Assembly (NCBI GenBank): GCA_000181795.3
Contig: CM012954.1
Location: forward strand, 12,744,400-12,808,399
Length of the DNA stretch: 64,000 nt
Reading direction: 5' to 3'
DNA from: Trichinella spiralis
Lineage: Eukaryota > Nematoda > Enoplea > Trichinellida > Trichinellidae
Made by a program: the position numbers and the translations under genes. The notes under the pieces are model-generated. The model was not told the DNA's origin. It saw only the letters and a list, made by a program, of their open reading frames with translations, and searched no databases. This document shows positions 52,381 through 64,000 of the stretch, piece by piece (position 1 is the first letter of the stretch; each line of letters starts with the position of its first letter).

Positions 52381-52834
52381 CACTTTCCATCATTCAACTT
52401 TCACGCATAGTAATAATGAGTTGCGCTGAACACATCAGTACTAACGGGCTAACGGGGAGATGAAGCTAATTTTTTCCAGATAGGAAAAAAGAATATGCAG
52501 CGACATTATTAATGATGCAGTAGCATCAGCAGAATTTTTGGGTCTCAATTTCAACGATATCAGAACTATAGAGAGGGCCGTTCTGACCATTAGACTAGAA
52601 AAAGGTAAGATTGCTCTCTTGATCACATCTGCTATCCTGTTCAGATTTCTCATTAAAGATTTTAACAAATTCAATGGAGAATAAACGAAATATTTCATCA
52701 ACTAGGTATTTAATAAAACGAGGTTCGTTTTCTGAACATTATTTAAAAAGATGATTTAGTGAACTGAGAACGGATGCAATTAAACTTCTATTATGTTTGC
52801 CAAAACTTACCATGTTTAACGCTGAGCATAGGCG

Positions 52835-53190
52835 GAGAAGTGTATGAAAAAAAATAAAAGCAACAAAAAACCAGCAAATATTAAAAACATCCTACCTGAA
52901 AGCTGTCATGTTGGTGATGAAGTATGAATCAAATGCAGAAATGATAAAGTTACCAAACGATGCATGCGGTCTGATGACTTTTTCCGCCAACATTTAGAAC
53001 GCATTGGCTGAGGGGAAGCACAGCAAGTCGGCTACTTACGCAGCTCAATAATGAAAACGTCACTGGTCCGCCAATAATTATATAATAACCACTGAAAAAT
53101 AAACACAGCTTTATATAGAAAATTGCTTCCGGATTTGAATGGCACCAAATGCGTCAAGCATAATGCCGTAGGCAGGGTTCATCATCAAAT
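52835..53190 (-). repeat. Repeat B, inverted copy near the palindrome edge
   Basis: It shares with 58555-58935 the blocks GGTGATGA.GxATGAA, CCAATAATTATATAA-like, ATTGCTTCCGGATTTGAATG and ATAATGCCGTAGGCAGGGTT, and matches the left copy when reversed. A further exon-like stretch sits next to it (about 52480-52602, TTTTCCAG to GTAAGA) but carries a stop close to its start. Confidence 0.65.
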
Positions 53191-54699
53191 TAACATAAAC
53201 ATACTCTGTTCACCAGGAAATGCGTTAAATTCAGTGCCTTTCAGCGTTAAATTAGCTATGCCATATATAAGTAGCACTAGAGTCTATGCCAACAGTTGAA
53301 CAAACACCCATTGGCCAACTATCTAAACTTTGCAGTACATCTTCAATATCCAATACTTCATAGCTGACAACGTCTAGACAACAAAGATTGCTATATATAA
53401 ATGAGTAATCACATAATAAGGAATTTTGAAAACTGATCTGACACTGAAGAACAGGGGAAACTGAGGACATCGGAAACAGTAAAACAATAAAAAGCATCGG
53501 AAAAATTGCAAATAGATGGCAAAGTCAGGAAAAAAGGCATTTCATTTAGAAGAATTATTGAAGCGGATATCAGTGGACGAACACTACTGCAGGAAGAAAA
53601 ATTTATGAATAGTTTTAAACATAGGAGTGCATAAATTCATCACTCCGATAAATTCGTCATTCCCATAAGTTCTATAAAGACAATTAAGATTTCATCAGCA
53701 GATAAAAAAGCAGATTCAATGAAGAATTGTTCTTGATTATTAGTTGCACTCTACAGCACACCTATATTGTAAAATATTTTATTCGTGTAATCGCATTTAT
53801 TGTTTACCGATGGAGTAAAAGCACAATTCATTGAAAAAGATGCGTTTTCATGTAAAACATATTGCATTCATGGTTTTGTTTCTTCATAAAATGCCATTGA
53901 GGATTTGTAAATTTCTCCTGAAAATAGCTAGGGCATATGATTTGGAATTTATGTACCTTTATCTTGCATAAAACACTTTTCAGTTATGAAGAACGTATTT
54001 AATAATTCGTTGCATCTTACAGAAGCATAATAACTTATAATTCTTCATCTGAAAAGATGCCTATAAATAAAATGCACCAGCACATGAGTTTGTCATGAAC
54101 TGTTTGTTCATTTATTCATTTTTATTCCATTTACAATAAACTGTTTTCAGGAATTAAAACAATTAAAATCTTTGATATGCAGCATGAAAGCAGTGTTAGA
54201 TAACGACTTAAATAGCAGAAGCTAATTCAATAATAAAGATGATGCATCGCAAGCTATTCTGTAACAGTTATTTTTCTAACTAAGCGAAGTTAAATAACGT
54301 ATCCATTTCTAACAGTTATGTTGTAATAAATGTTAAAGAAAAACAACATAGAAACCTGGTTTGAATTGGGATTTGTAGAAGGTAAATTTATAGAAACTTC
54401 GTGCATTGAACAATTATTTTACTTTGTTCTGGAACAACTTTGATCACAATAATAAAAATAGACTGAAAATAATGATAAATCAGATCCTCAAAAGTGAAAT
54501 AATGGTCTCTGAATCCCTTTTTCAACAAAAAAAGACATGCATTGAATTGAAAAGATGAGTATCGATTGAGAAATGACTGCAAATTTATGAGCACTTCTTG
54601 TACCAAGTTCAAAGCGCATTTATTCCTCAACAGCAGGGCAGCTTTCTGTTGAAACACTCCCAGCAACTATCATTCATCTTCAAAAAATTTGAATTATTC
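53191..54699. other. Unassigned AT-rich DNA
   Basis: No gene found. A minus-strand open frame at 53252-53497 reads rather protein-like (DVVSYEVLDIEDVLQSLDSW) but has no partner exons or family that I recognise. Confidence 0.4.
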
Positions 54700-57600
54700 A
54701 AAATAATCAGATTGAAATGCAATTCTCATGCAACATGGCAGATTTTCTGTCCTATTAATGCCACATTTAGAAACCAGCAACTCTGTAAAATTTCTCAAAA
54801 AAATCATTGTCAGCGGAATACTGAAAATTTTCACACTTATGACAAGTGCAATATCGCTTGGAGCTATCAACAAAACCATTTTATAATTTCTAGCGCTTTT
54901 CGAGAACCACAGAAATGGTTTTCGTGAATTTACATTTAGATAACTCGACAAATTCGAATAAATACTCAGCAGTAGCACATTCATTTGACCTCAAATTGTG
55001 CATTTATTTAATTTTATAGCATTCGTATTTAATTTCTAATGCGGGTGATTACTTTTCATGCTCATTATGCAGAGCAGTACAGAATATTGCATCGAAAGAG
55101 ACAACGGAATCAAATACCCACATATTTAGTATCATTAAAAAGCTAAACCGATAACAGCAGTGATATTCCACGAATGGCTTATATTCAAAAAAGCAAAGAG
55201 ATAATTCACATACGATAAGAAAAGCAGGTATTAATAAATTTTTAAGAAACATATGTCGAAAAATTCCATTCTACTGAAAGCTAAATAATAAATGATTGAG
55301 AAAACTAGTGCATTCGAAGTGAAAAATAATACATGCACATAATTTGGAAGTAATGGTCCAGTTTAAAAAGATTTACAGATTTTCAACCTTCCTACGTATT
55401 ACGGTAGGCAACGTACCGAATATAGAGGCCATTTGTACCACACCTAGTAAACCATTTTCGATGAAACTCTGGACAAAACTGGATCACACCACCGTAAATT
55501 CCTGACAATCAGAAACACATAGATTTTTGAAAAAAAACATTTTCGCCATTTTTCGAAAAAAACAACCAAATCTACAGTACACGAAATTGAAAAATTTTTG
55601 AGAAAAAATTTCTTTCGCCGAAACTTACTCATTTCGATTTTTATTGATCAGGAAAATATTTCGAATTTATACAAACTTATTTTCACTGTTCCTCACTGCG
55701 TATTTCTGGAGATATTGACAAATAAGTGAGTCATGGAATGGGATTATAAGGGGAACGAAATAGAAACACATAAAGCATAGGAGTTACATAGATATGCGTT
55801 TTGTATCATTCTACAAAAATTTAAGAATAAAATACGAAGAATAACCGCAAAAAACAGTGGCTTATTTAAATAGCAATTGCTCTTCATTTGCGTTTATGCA
55901 TTACAGTATCTTTAAAACTTAAAATTCTTATTTTTGCAATTTTTTGGGTGAATACTCTGCGGAGATAAAAAATAGTCAAAATTAACAAATTTCAATGCAA
56001 TTCTCACGCATTACATCTGTTTTTCTTTTCTAACAATGAAAAATTCAAAAATCGGCAGTTCCGTCAAATTTCTCAAAAAATCATCGATTGCGGGCTATTG
56101 AAAATTTACATACTTAAATGTGGTACAGTACTGCTTTCAATTATATACAAAGCATTTAATACTTTGTAGCGCTTTTCTAGAACGACGGAATTGATTTTCC
56201 TGAACTTACAGTTCGATTACTTGAAAAATTCCATCTGATGCAATGCAACAGACAATTCAATTATCCTGCATTGCAAATTTATTTAATTTTACAGCACTAA
56301 CATTTAATTTTTATCGCTATTTATTACGTATCATGGTCATGTTGCAAAGCGGTATATAACATTGCATAGAAAGCAAAGATGAAATCAAATACCGATACAT
56401 TTGGCATCAATGAAAAGGTAAATGAATTATGAAACCGATAATGGGGGTGACATTCCATAAATTGCTTATTTTAAGGAATGATGAAAGTTGCGAGGAATAC
56501 GTTAAGAAAAGCAGGTTTTAATAAATTTTTAACAGTAATATGTGGAGAAATTCACTTCAACTTATTGCTAACAGGAGATGAATCAATAGAAAACTAATGC
56601 AATCGAGGTGATAAATGTTTTATGTGCATTAATTGGAAGTCCCTGTTTCAGCAGTAAGAGATTTACAGATGTTCAACATTCCTGTGCATTACGGTAAGCA
56701 GTGTACCGAATTTAGAGTACATTTATACCCCAAATTGTAAACTTTTTTGGATGAAACTCTACATAACACTAGAACATTCCACATTTAATTCATACCAAAA
56801 AAGAAAACTAAGATTTTTAAAATGAATTTTCGGTCGTTCCTCTAAAAACAACGAAGTCTGCTGCCCATGAAATTTTGAAATTGTCGAGAAATATATTTTT
56901 CACTGAAAATTACTAATATCTGTATACATGGGTCAGGAAAAAGTTCCGAATTTATGCAAATTTATTCATGCTCTTCTTCATTGCGTATTTCCCGAGATAT
57001 TGACAAAAAAGTAAAACAAAATAGGATTATAAGGGGAATGTAACAAAACGGCATAAAAAATAGGGGTTACATCTATATGAACAATATATCATTCTGTAAA
57101 GATTTATATGTGAAAAACGAAGAATAACCACAAAGAACAGTGGTTTATTTAAATAGCAATTGCTCTTGATTTTCGGTTATGGATTACAGAATCGTTAAAA
57201 ATTAAAATTCTCATTTTCGCAACTGTTTGATTAATTGCTCTTTAAAGATAAAAATTAGTCAAAATTGGCAAATTTAAATTCAATTCTCGTGTATTGTATC
57301 AGTTTTTCTCTTCTAAAAATGTCAAATTCCAATACTATCAATTTCGCGAAATTTCTCAAAAAATCATCGATTGCGGAATATTGAAAATTTACATACTTAA
57401 ATGTAGCACAGTACTGATTTCAATTATCTGCAAAGCAATTAATATTTTGTCGCGCTTTTCTATAACCACGGAATTATTTTTCTTGAACTTACAGTTCGAT
57501 TACTTGAAAAATTCGATCAGATACAATGCATTAGCCCATTAATTTGTACTGAGTCAAGTTATTTCATAGCATCAGCATTTAATTTTTACGGCCATCTATT

Positions 57601-57830
57601 ACATTTTATGCTTATTGAGCAGCGTGGTATTCAACACTGCATACAAATGGAAAATACATTCAAATAGCCGTACATTTGGTCTTAATTGAAAGCTAAATAA
57701 ATTAAAAAGCCAATAAAATGATGATGATAATCCACGAACTATTTGATTTTAAGAAAGCAAAGACATAATAAACACGTTAAATAAGCAAATATTAATTATT
57801 ACTGAACAGCAAAATAGCGTACTTTAATTC
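54700..57830. repeat. 1.28-kb tandem array, about 2.5 units
   Basis: Blocks such as AAATTTCTCAAAAAATCAT with ATTGAAAATTTACATACTTA, TAGCGCTTTTCTAGAACGAC, and CATTACGGTAAGCA with GTACCGAATTTAGAG recur at 54790, 56070 and 57350 and at 55395 and 56687, giving a period of about 1,280-1,290 bp. Identity looks moderate (old duplications). No frame is preserved between units. Confidence 0.85.
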
Positions 57831-58554
57831 AATTGATGGCTATAGTAAGATAAATTAATCGCCCTTATCGCTGTGAACGTTTCCCAAAAAGAACATTATT
57901 ATTTAATCAAATCCACAACATTCCAGCGCTCTCCTTTCATCTGAAAGCAGGGGCAAGTTTGGGAATTTCCTACAGATAATGGCTATCCATGTTGTTCTTT
58001 GAGCTTTTGAGGACACTGATTAGCATCGTCAATCAGAAAACACAACGTTATAGTCGGAGAAGAAAGAGGAGAATGCAGGAAGAACAAACACCCGTATGAA
58101 AGAAGTAAATGCTGTTAGAATATCTACTTCTTTCCTTCACACAATCCTCACGCATAAGATTGAGAAGTTGTTTTTTTATTTATCAGTATTTTACATCTGG
58201 GAAGTACATCTGTTATGGTGAAGAAGGTATTTTCTCAATGATGGGAAAGAAATGCATTTATATGTATCCGCGTTCTTCCTAATAAAGTGACCTCATAGGG
58301 TTCTTCAGCACTGGCTTTAAGAAAGTACTGTGTAATAGTGATATTATCAACGGTCTAAAGTGGAAGGGAACATTTAGCGCAAAACAAATTTGATCTGTCA
58401 ATCAGAAGCAGCCCTGTAAAGCGAATGAAAAGTGTTAAGTATCAGCTGATGCTGCAGCCATATCGTGATGAGAAAGTTTTATTTTGAAATGAAAAAGTTG
58501 CAACTGAACTGCTATTAGAGTTGATAAACCTGGCCATGATTGACGCAGTGTGTA

Positions 58555-58935
58555 TGCGAAAAGTATATGAAAGATACAAAAAAGGTAAAGAAAAACCCGC
58601 ATATACGTAAAACTTCCTACCTGAGAAATGGCATACTGGTGATGAGGAATGAAACAAACGTAGATCCGTGAAACAGTCCAACTGATGGTCGTTGTTTGAT
58701 CGTATCTGCATTCCAATATTCTCAACGGATATGTGAATGTGAAGCAACAAAAATGAGCAAATTACCTAAAGCAGCAGTTAGGCCAATATTCGTCAGCAAA
58801 TAATTATATAACAATTGCCTGCTCATAATGAAAACAGCTTTACATATAGGAAATTACTTCTGATTTGAATGGCACATAATGCTTTCAGTAGAATGCCATC
58901 GGCAGTGTTCATCGTGAAATTATCATAAAGTTACC
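58555..58935 (-). repeat. Repeat B, outer inverted copy
   Basis: Reversed, it matches 40206-40575 closely, including TGCCATTCAAATCAGAAG, TTATATAATTATTTGCTGA, TAACTGCTGC and TTTCATTCCTCATCACCAG, ending in TTTCTCAGGTAGG. The block just beyond (58205-58250 reversed) also matches 40725-40755. Confidence 0.8.
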
Positions 58936-59883
58936 TGGAAATGGACGTGTGTTTACTAAGCGTGAATTAGGGCACTGAGCTAGTATGGCGTTGATTTGAA
59001 AACTTATAAACTATCAATGGAACATCACTTACTTTAACCAAATCAGCTTCTCAAAACTTTGATTTTTCACTATCATGGAAAATTTGTATTAAAATAGAAT
59101 ACAAAATAAAATAAAACAAGAACAAAGGAATAAACACGAAATAGGTTATGTCATAAGAAACAGGCAACGGAATAGAATTGCAATAAAAGTAGTTGAATTT
59201 TTTGAAAAAACTTTTCGCAATAAATGCTGATCAATAAACAATAAATAGTCAATACTTCGTAACAAACTAAAATGGATTATTCATCCATCATTGTGGTAAC
59301 AATCATAGTAATATAAACAATTCAGTTATTAAGATTCGTTAATGTTTTGCTCATCCGAAATTTACCTAGTTAAAACTCTAGTTTTAAAATGCCTATAAAA
59401 AACAATTTTAAAATCGTGCTAAATATAATTTATTAAATAATTTACTTCAACATTGATATTTTTAAAATAAAATTGAAATGTAATTGAAAAATGTCAAAAG
59501 GCAATTTATTGATTTCAAAAATGTACTGTAATTCGAACTTGATTATTACGATTACTGTAGAACTGTTCAATATAAAGATGTGTTATGTAAACCGTTTGAA
59601 CAATGGTTTCCACTTTGAGCGCATAACTTTAATCTGTAATGTGTACGATTTAGTAATACGTACCTTAATTCTTGTGGAAAATTAGTTTATATTCACGTTC
59701 GCTTCATTCCTGAGAAACTGTGCAACTGTTTTATTTCTTCGCTTTAGTGCTACATTTTAAATCTTTCCTCATTATGTTGTCTTTTTCTGCGCTTTTCTGA
59801 ATGTCTTGTGAAGAATTTTTCTCTTTATTGTTATGCATTTCGTTCTTCGGTAAAGATTGATTTTGTTCTTTTAGATAAACACT
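58936..59883. other. Intergenic region upstream of CTNNBL1
   Basis: AT-rich, with no gene found. It ends with TTGTTCTTTTAG at 59874, an acceptor 9 nt before the CTNNBL1 ATG. The small frame 59491-59685 is unsupported. Confidence 0.55.
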
Positions 59884-61656
59884 ATGTCTGCAATTGACGT
59901 CAATGAAAGTTTGCAGTCGGTAAGAAGTTACATACCACCGATTTTAATGTAACTTTTGATATTGTTTTTTCTGTAAAGCAGGGTATTAATTCGACTAGCC
60001 AGGGTAGTAATGCAGCTGAAGAAAATGGAGAGGGCCAGCGTCAGCGTCTCGACCCTTCATTTGTAATTTTTGAAACTCTACGTGTGGATTTGCAGGATGA
60101 ATCTTCTGTGAGACGACTGATTTTATATTTTGAAAATCTAGCAGCTAAGAATCAAGAATTGCGAATCAAATACCCTAATGATCCAATTCAGTTCTTGGAT
60201 AGTGATATCGAATTGAACATGACAATACGAGATCTTCATTGTTTGTCTAATGCACCTCAATTCTATGGACTTCTTGTTCGCCTGAACGCTGTATCCATTC
60301 TGTGTCAGCTTCTATTGCATCCAAAGTGCAGCATCGGTCTTGCAGTAGCTGATCTGCTATTCGTATACAGAATTTTAATATATTCTTTCTGTTCTTCTTG
60401 CTTAACTATAGGCATGAAATTTATTTTAGGAAATGATCGAAATCGAAACTGAACCACAGTACCTTAAAATTTTGATTGATGCTTTGATGGATGCTCAGGC
60501 GCCGGAATGTTTGCTTACAAATTTGAAAAGATTGAATGAAAATAATCGAGAAGATGCTATTTCAGTTTATTCTACAATTGCCGTGCTTGAGACCATGATC
60601 GAGAAGACTACCAACGCGGCCGATGTAGCCGTTCAATGCGGCTATGTCCAATGGCTGCTGAATCGTCTGAAAATGAAAATTCCCTTTGACGATAACAAAG
60701 TACACTGTAATCGATTTCTTGGAATTTTGCTGAAAAACAGTGGTGAAGGTAAAAAAGTTTTCCATGAGAACAATGGAATCGATATTTTGCTGGAACAGCT
60801 CGCCGGCTATAAACGTCGAGATCTTTACGGCTCGTACAAAAAGAAAAACATGACATACGGTTTCATTTCTTTATGCGCTTCTTTGCTTTATGTCCCAAAT
60901 AAGCACAGATTTCGAGAAGGTGAAGGCTTTCAGCTGATGCTTATGATGCTTCGGTAAGTACTTCAGATTTTACTTATTAAAATAGACAGTTGTATAATTC
61001 AAAAAGTATCCATTAGAATGTCCAAAACAGCTCTGAGATGGGCATTCAAGGCATTGGATGACGCGACCAGAAATCCGGATTCGAAGGAAAACTGTAACAA
61101 ACTTGTCGACGTAGGTGGCTTGGGAACAATTTTTCCATTTTTCATGCGTCCAGTGAGTCGCAGAATCCGTAAATACTTTCCAATAGAAGAACAAGAAGAG
61201 CATGTCTGTTCAATTTTGAGCTCCTTGTTAAAGTATTGCGATTCTTCACAACAGAAGCGAGTAATGAAAAAGTTTTCTGAAAACAACTTCGAAAAATTGA
61301 AACGTCTCGCAAAGCTGCATAAGAAGTACTGGTTGCGTGTGAGAGATTTCGAGAAAACGCATACCAGTTTGACTGACGATAACAAGATTTACTTGGACAA
61401 GCTGGGAAATTGGCTTTCCACATTACAGTCGATCGGTTTCATTTTCTCAGTGGTACTTGTCAAAGGGGGTAATAACCTGGCACAGCAAGCGATGGAACTT
61501 TTGGCCTTGCATCAGCTGTTTTTGGAAAGTATTCAACAGGTTCTCAAAGAATATGCAGAAAATCTTGGACTAGACGGAGAATCGAAAAGCGAAGACAAAG
61601 CATTGGTCGAAACACTCATCAAGCAACTGGATCGCATGAAGTCTCAAGCTGAATAG
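59884..61656 (+). CDS. CTNNBL1: Beta-catenin-like protein 1 (spliceosome-associated)
   Basis: This is an ARM-repeat protein of the PRP19/CDC5L spliceosome complex in other animals. Four exons (59884-59919, 59982-60362, 60430-60953, 61017-61656) join in phase to give 526 aa (vertebrate 563). The family order is clear: LDPSFVIFETLRVDLQDESS, KNQELRIKYPNDPIQFLDSD, LLVRLNAVSILCQLLLHP, CGYVQWLLNRLKMKIPFDDN, NGIDILLEQLAGYKRR, GEGFQLMLMMLR, LVDVGGLGTIFPFFMRP, EEHVCSILSSLLKY, and the C-terminal IQQVLKEYAENLG. The acidic segment before the last helices is shorter than in vertebrates. An AATAAA lies at about 61711. The stop is 188 bp from the stop of the convergent CYLD-like locus. Confidence 0.96.
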
Positions 61657-61843
61657 TATGATTTGTATTTTTTGAATTTATTTTACCATCAGATCGTATG
61701 CGGAGTGAAAAATAAAAAACACTTTGACATCTAAAAATCTTGATTATGAAACCTACATAACAGTTCAAATACATTATTCATTTCATTTTTTGCAAATGAT
61801 AAATGGTAACATTAATTACAAATTAATGCTAAATGCAAATGCT

Positions 61844-64000
61844 TCATTTATACAACAAACCATCTGGCCAGTAGTAAAAGCACAAATAACAGTCTGTTAT
61901 AAGCCTTTCAAACGGTGCACAAGCATTGGAATCAATTGTGCTGCGATGCAATTGATCTACATTTTCTGGTGATAGCCAACGGCTAAAGTCAGAAAATAGA
62001 CGAACTTCTGGAACGTTGTGTCCAGTTTCTTCTCCTGCACAGAAGATAATAACAATAATACAATAACTATTACTAACTGGATATAGGATATGAAAACGTA
62101 AAAAACAAAAAGCATCAGAATCTATTCACAAAAATCACCTTCTCTATCTGCCATGCTGTCGAAAAAAATCCAATCCGATTCTGGTCGGTCCCCAACTCTT
62201 ACAAAGCTAACATAATGCGAACTCTCGATGCACAATACAGCAGCTAGCTGTAAAATCACAGGACTAGGCGGTGATAGAACATCTATGCTGGGCAGCGTGA
62301 CAACAGCATGATCCTGTTCGCTCTTCAGAGCACAGTGAAACTATATTTCCAGAAGAGAGAAAAAAAATATTCAAAAAGCATATTCTCTACTTCAACTATA
62401 AATCTCTAATACCTCTCGAAAGCAGTTGAAGCAAAAAAATGTTTCATTTAACCAATGAGTTTCTGTCAAATAACATTCTAGACATTGTAAATTAGCTAAA
62501 GATGAACATTTCCAGCACACGTGTGGATCTAAAAAATAAAATTTTAATGTTCCAAAAAATATTAAATACGCTTCACAAACTGGTTAAACAATGCTTTCAG
62601 AAAAATCACACTATTTACATTAATAATAACAGTAAAAATACTACTATATCATAAAAAAAATCATTCTACAACAATAATTTCTGTTAATATTAAAATGTAG
62701 TATGCTGTCAAATTCGAAAGTAAGAAATTCATTTTGCAAACTTATCAATATATACTGCTCAAACCTTGTAAACGTTGTATTGAAAACTGACGCCAAAAAT
62801 TGAAAATCATTATCAAAAATCACTCACGACAAAGCAAAATGCTGGATATGTCCAGCTCCAATGATGGCAAAACACCACGTTACAGACGTTCTTTACCATA
62901 ACGAGGGATTTGAAGAATAAATCGAGTGTGAATCTAAAGCATGAAAATCGAAATATATAAAGCAAACGCATACTTATAAACAGTAGTCTTTTACCCTCAC
63001 AGACCCTCTTTAATAAAATGTTCAAATCAAAAAAATTCTGCTCCATTAATAATTGTTGCACGCTAACTACGGTTTTGCAGCTTTGCGATGACGGCTGCTG
63101 ATCACTGCAGATAAGTTGGAATAAATAGCTACTTTCATTAGATCTGAAAAGAATAAAATGTTTTTTCCATATCGATAATGATTTAATCGAAGAAACAATA
63201 ACAAATACTTACGAAAGTTTAATGTCCGGCTCCACTTGACATATACGACCAAAGAGTAAATTGAGAAATTCTTCTACATCTTTCTCCTCTTCCATGAATC
63301 CTTTCATGTCAGGAGCAATTTCTGTAATCTGTCGCCGGAATTCCATTCACACGGTCGGCACGTACATACTGATACCTGTTTAAAGTAAATCACTGAACAA
63401 CAAGCATATTTACAACACAAACAAAACTGCTCACTTTCACAACGGGTATACGATGTCGCAACGCAGTGCATCAACAACATGCTTACGCTTAACACATCCA
63501 CATCTTTCCGACAGTGCAAAAGATAGCTTGAAAAATGATGAAAACAACGTCAACCATATTTCAAGCAACTACTGTAAAATGTGCATTGAAATGAGAAATT
63601 TGAATTAGCAATTAAATGTAGGAACACTTCGGCACAGTTGAAACTATCAATTCAACTGCATCATTGTGGCCACTGCTCTAGTCTTGGGTAGTAATGTGAT
63701 TTTGTGAAAAACGAACATAATCACTATTATGCATAGCAAGACATAATATACCAAGACAGAAAATGTAAAGTTGCTTTTTTTGAGAAATTTTAAAATAAAT
63801 TCAAAAGCAGATACCTGTCGAACGCGTTTCAACAAGAAACCATTGAAAACAAAGCGGTATCCATGTAACACGAATTACTGTGCCCTTGGATGCCTTTCGG
63901 TTTTCCAAGTAAAACAGCCAAATCGTTCGAACAAAGGCATGGCGTGTAGTGAGCAATAAAATCTGCTCTATTCTTATGGTAATCATTCCAGCTTTGCCTC
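61844..64000 (-). pseudogene. CYLD: CYLD-type deubiquitinase, 3' part, reading frame broken
   Basis: CYLD is a USP-family enzyme that cleaves Lys63/Met1 ubiquitin chains. In order on the minus strand: KGIQGHSNSCYMDTALF with the catalytic Cys codon at 63868-63870; a segment with LRCDIVYPL; YQYVRADRV; EEEKDVEEFLNLLFGRI (63.2-63.3 kb); QQLLMEQNFF; RFILQIPRYGKE and LPSLELDISS (62.75-62.92 kb); the zinc-binding [32 protein letters not shown] with the catalytic His and DSMADREG; and the C-terminal exon 61844-62034 ending LLYK. As given, the frame fails at several points: TGA at 63829-63831 (or a frameshift beside it), a frame change at about 63450-63480, one extra base near 63346, and TAA at 62880-62882. 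Exons are still spliced-type, so this is not a retrocopy. Sequencing error is the alternative. The N-terminus lies beyond the window. Confidence 0.75.

Noticed and set aside
40206-53190. A DNA transposon with long terminal inverted repeats
   Set aside because: No transposase frame, no target-site duplication visible, and the arms contain tandem sub-repeats instead of clean termini.
53252-53497. Minus-strand protein of 81 residues
   Set aside because: It reads well for about 50 codons but has no start context, partner exon or recognised relative.

Overview
The window is AT-rich animal nuclear DNA. Coding exons are split by many short introns of about 50-100 bp, and the genes encode typical metazoan proteins. 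I read it as a nematode, and most likely a clade I species such as Trichinella, with moderate confidence. Two things point that way. Six start codons sit 4-18 nt downstream of a pyrimidine/T-rich YAG acceptor, as expected for spliced-leader trans-splicing. An intronless bacterial-type sugar 3-dehydratase is also present, which would fit an animal that makes the 3,6-dideoxyhexose tyvelose. No species is stated in the sequence, so this is inference.

Region 1-19.3 kb holds five genes packed head-to-tail on the minus strand. In transcription order they are a KCTD3/SHKBP1-type BTB-WD40 protein, ataxin-3 (Josephin deubiquitinase), CLASRP (SR-type splicing factor), a nine-finger TFIIIA-like protein and an IVNS1ABP-type BTB-BACK-Kelch protein. 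Ataxin-3 and CLASRP are only about 180 bp apart.

Region 20.9-32.8 kb holds three plus-strand genes: the ColD-like PLP sugar 3-dehydratase (single exon), glycogen phosphorylase (17 exons, 889 aa, frame intact throughout) and an IFT81-like ciliary protein. TMEM245 lies convergent to IFT81 on the minus strand (33.0-37.0 kb).

Region 37-59.8 kb has no gene I can defend. It is repeat-built: an imperfect palindrome about 13 kb wide centred near 46.5 kb, a 0.9-kb tandem duplication, a fragment of the 3' end of 18S rRNA, a hairpin-forming 222-bp minisatellite, a 10-N gap flanked by two versions of what looks like one locus, a 280-bp G-rich tandem pair and a 1.28-kb tandem array. Splice-donor-like GTAAGT motifs lie mainly on the plus strand of the left half and on the minus strand of the right half.

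Region 59.9-64 kb holds CTNNBL1 (plus strand, intact, 526 aa) and, convergent to it, the 3' part of a CYLD-type deubiquitinase. CYLD family motifs are clear, but the reading frame as given is broken at several points.

Functional themes are pre-mRNA splicing (CLASRP, CTNNBL1), ubiquitin (ataxin-3, CYLD, the BTB proteins), carbohydrate metabolism (phosphorylase, dideoxysugar dehydratase), 5S/Pol III transcription (TFIIIA) and cilia (IFT81). The gene order does not look like a pathway cluster.
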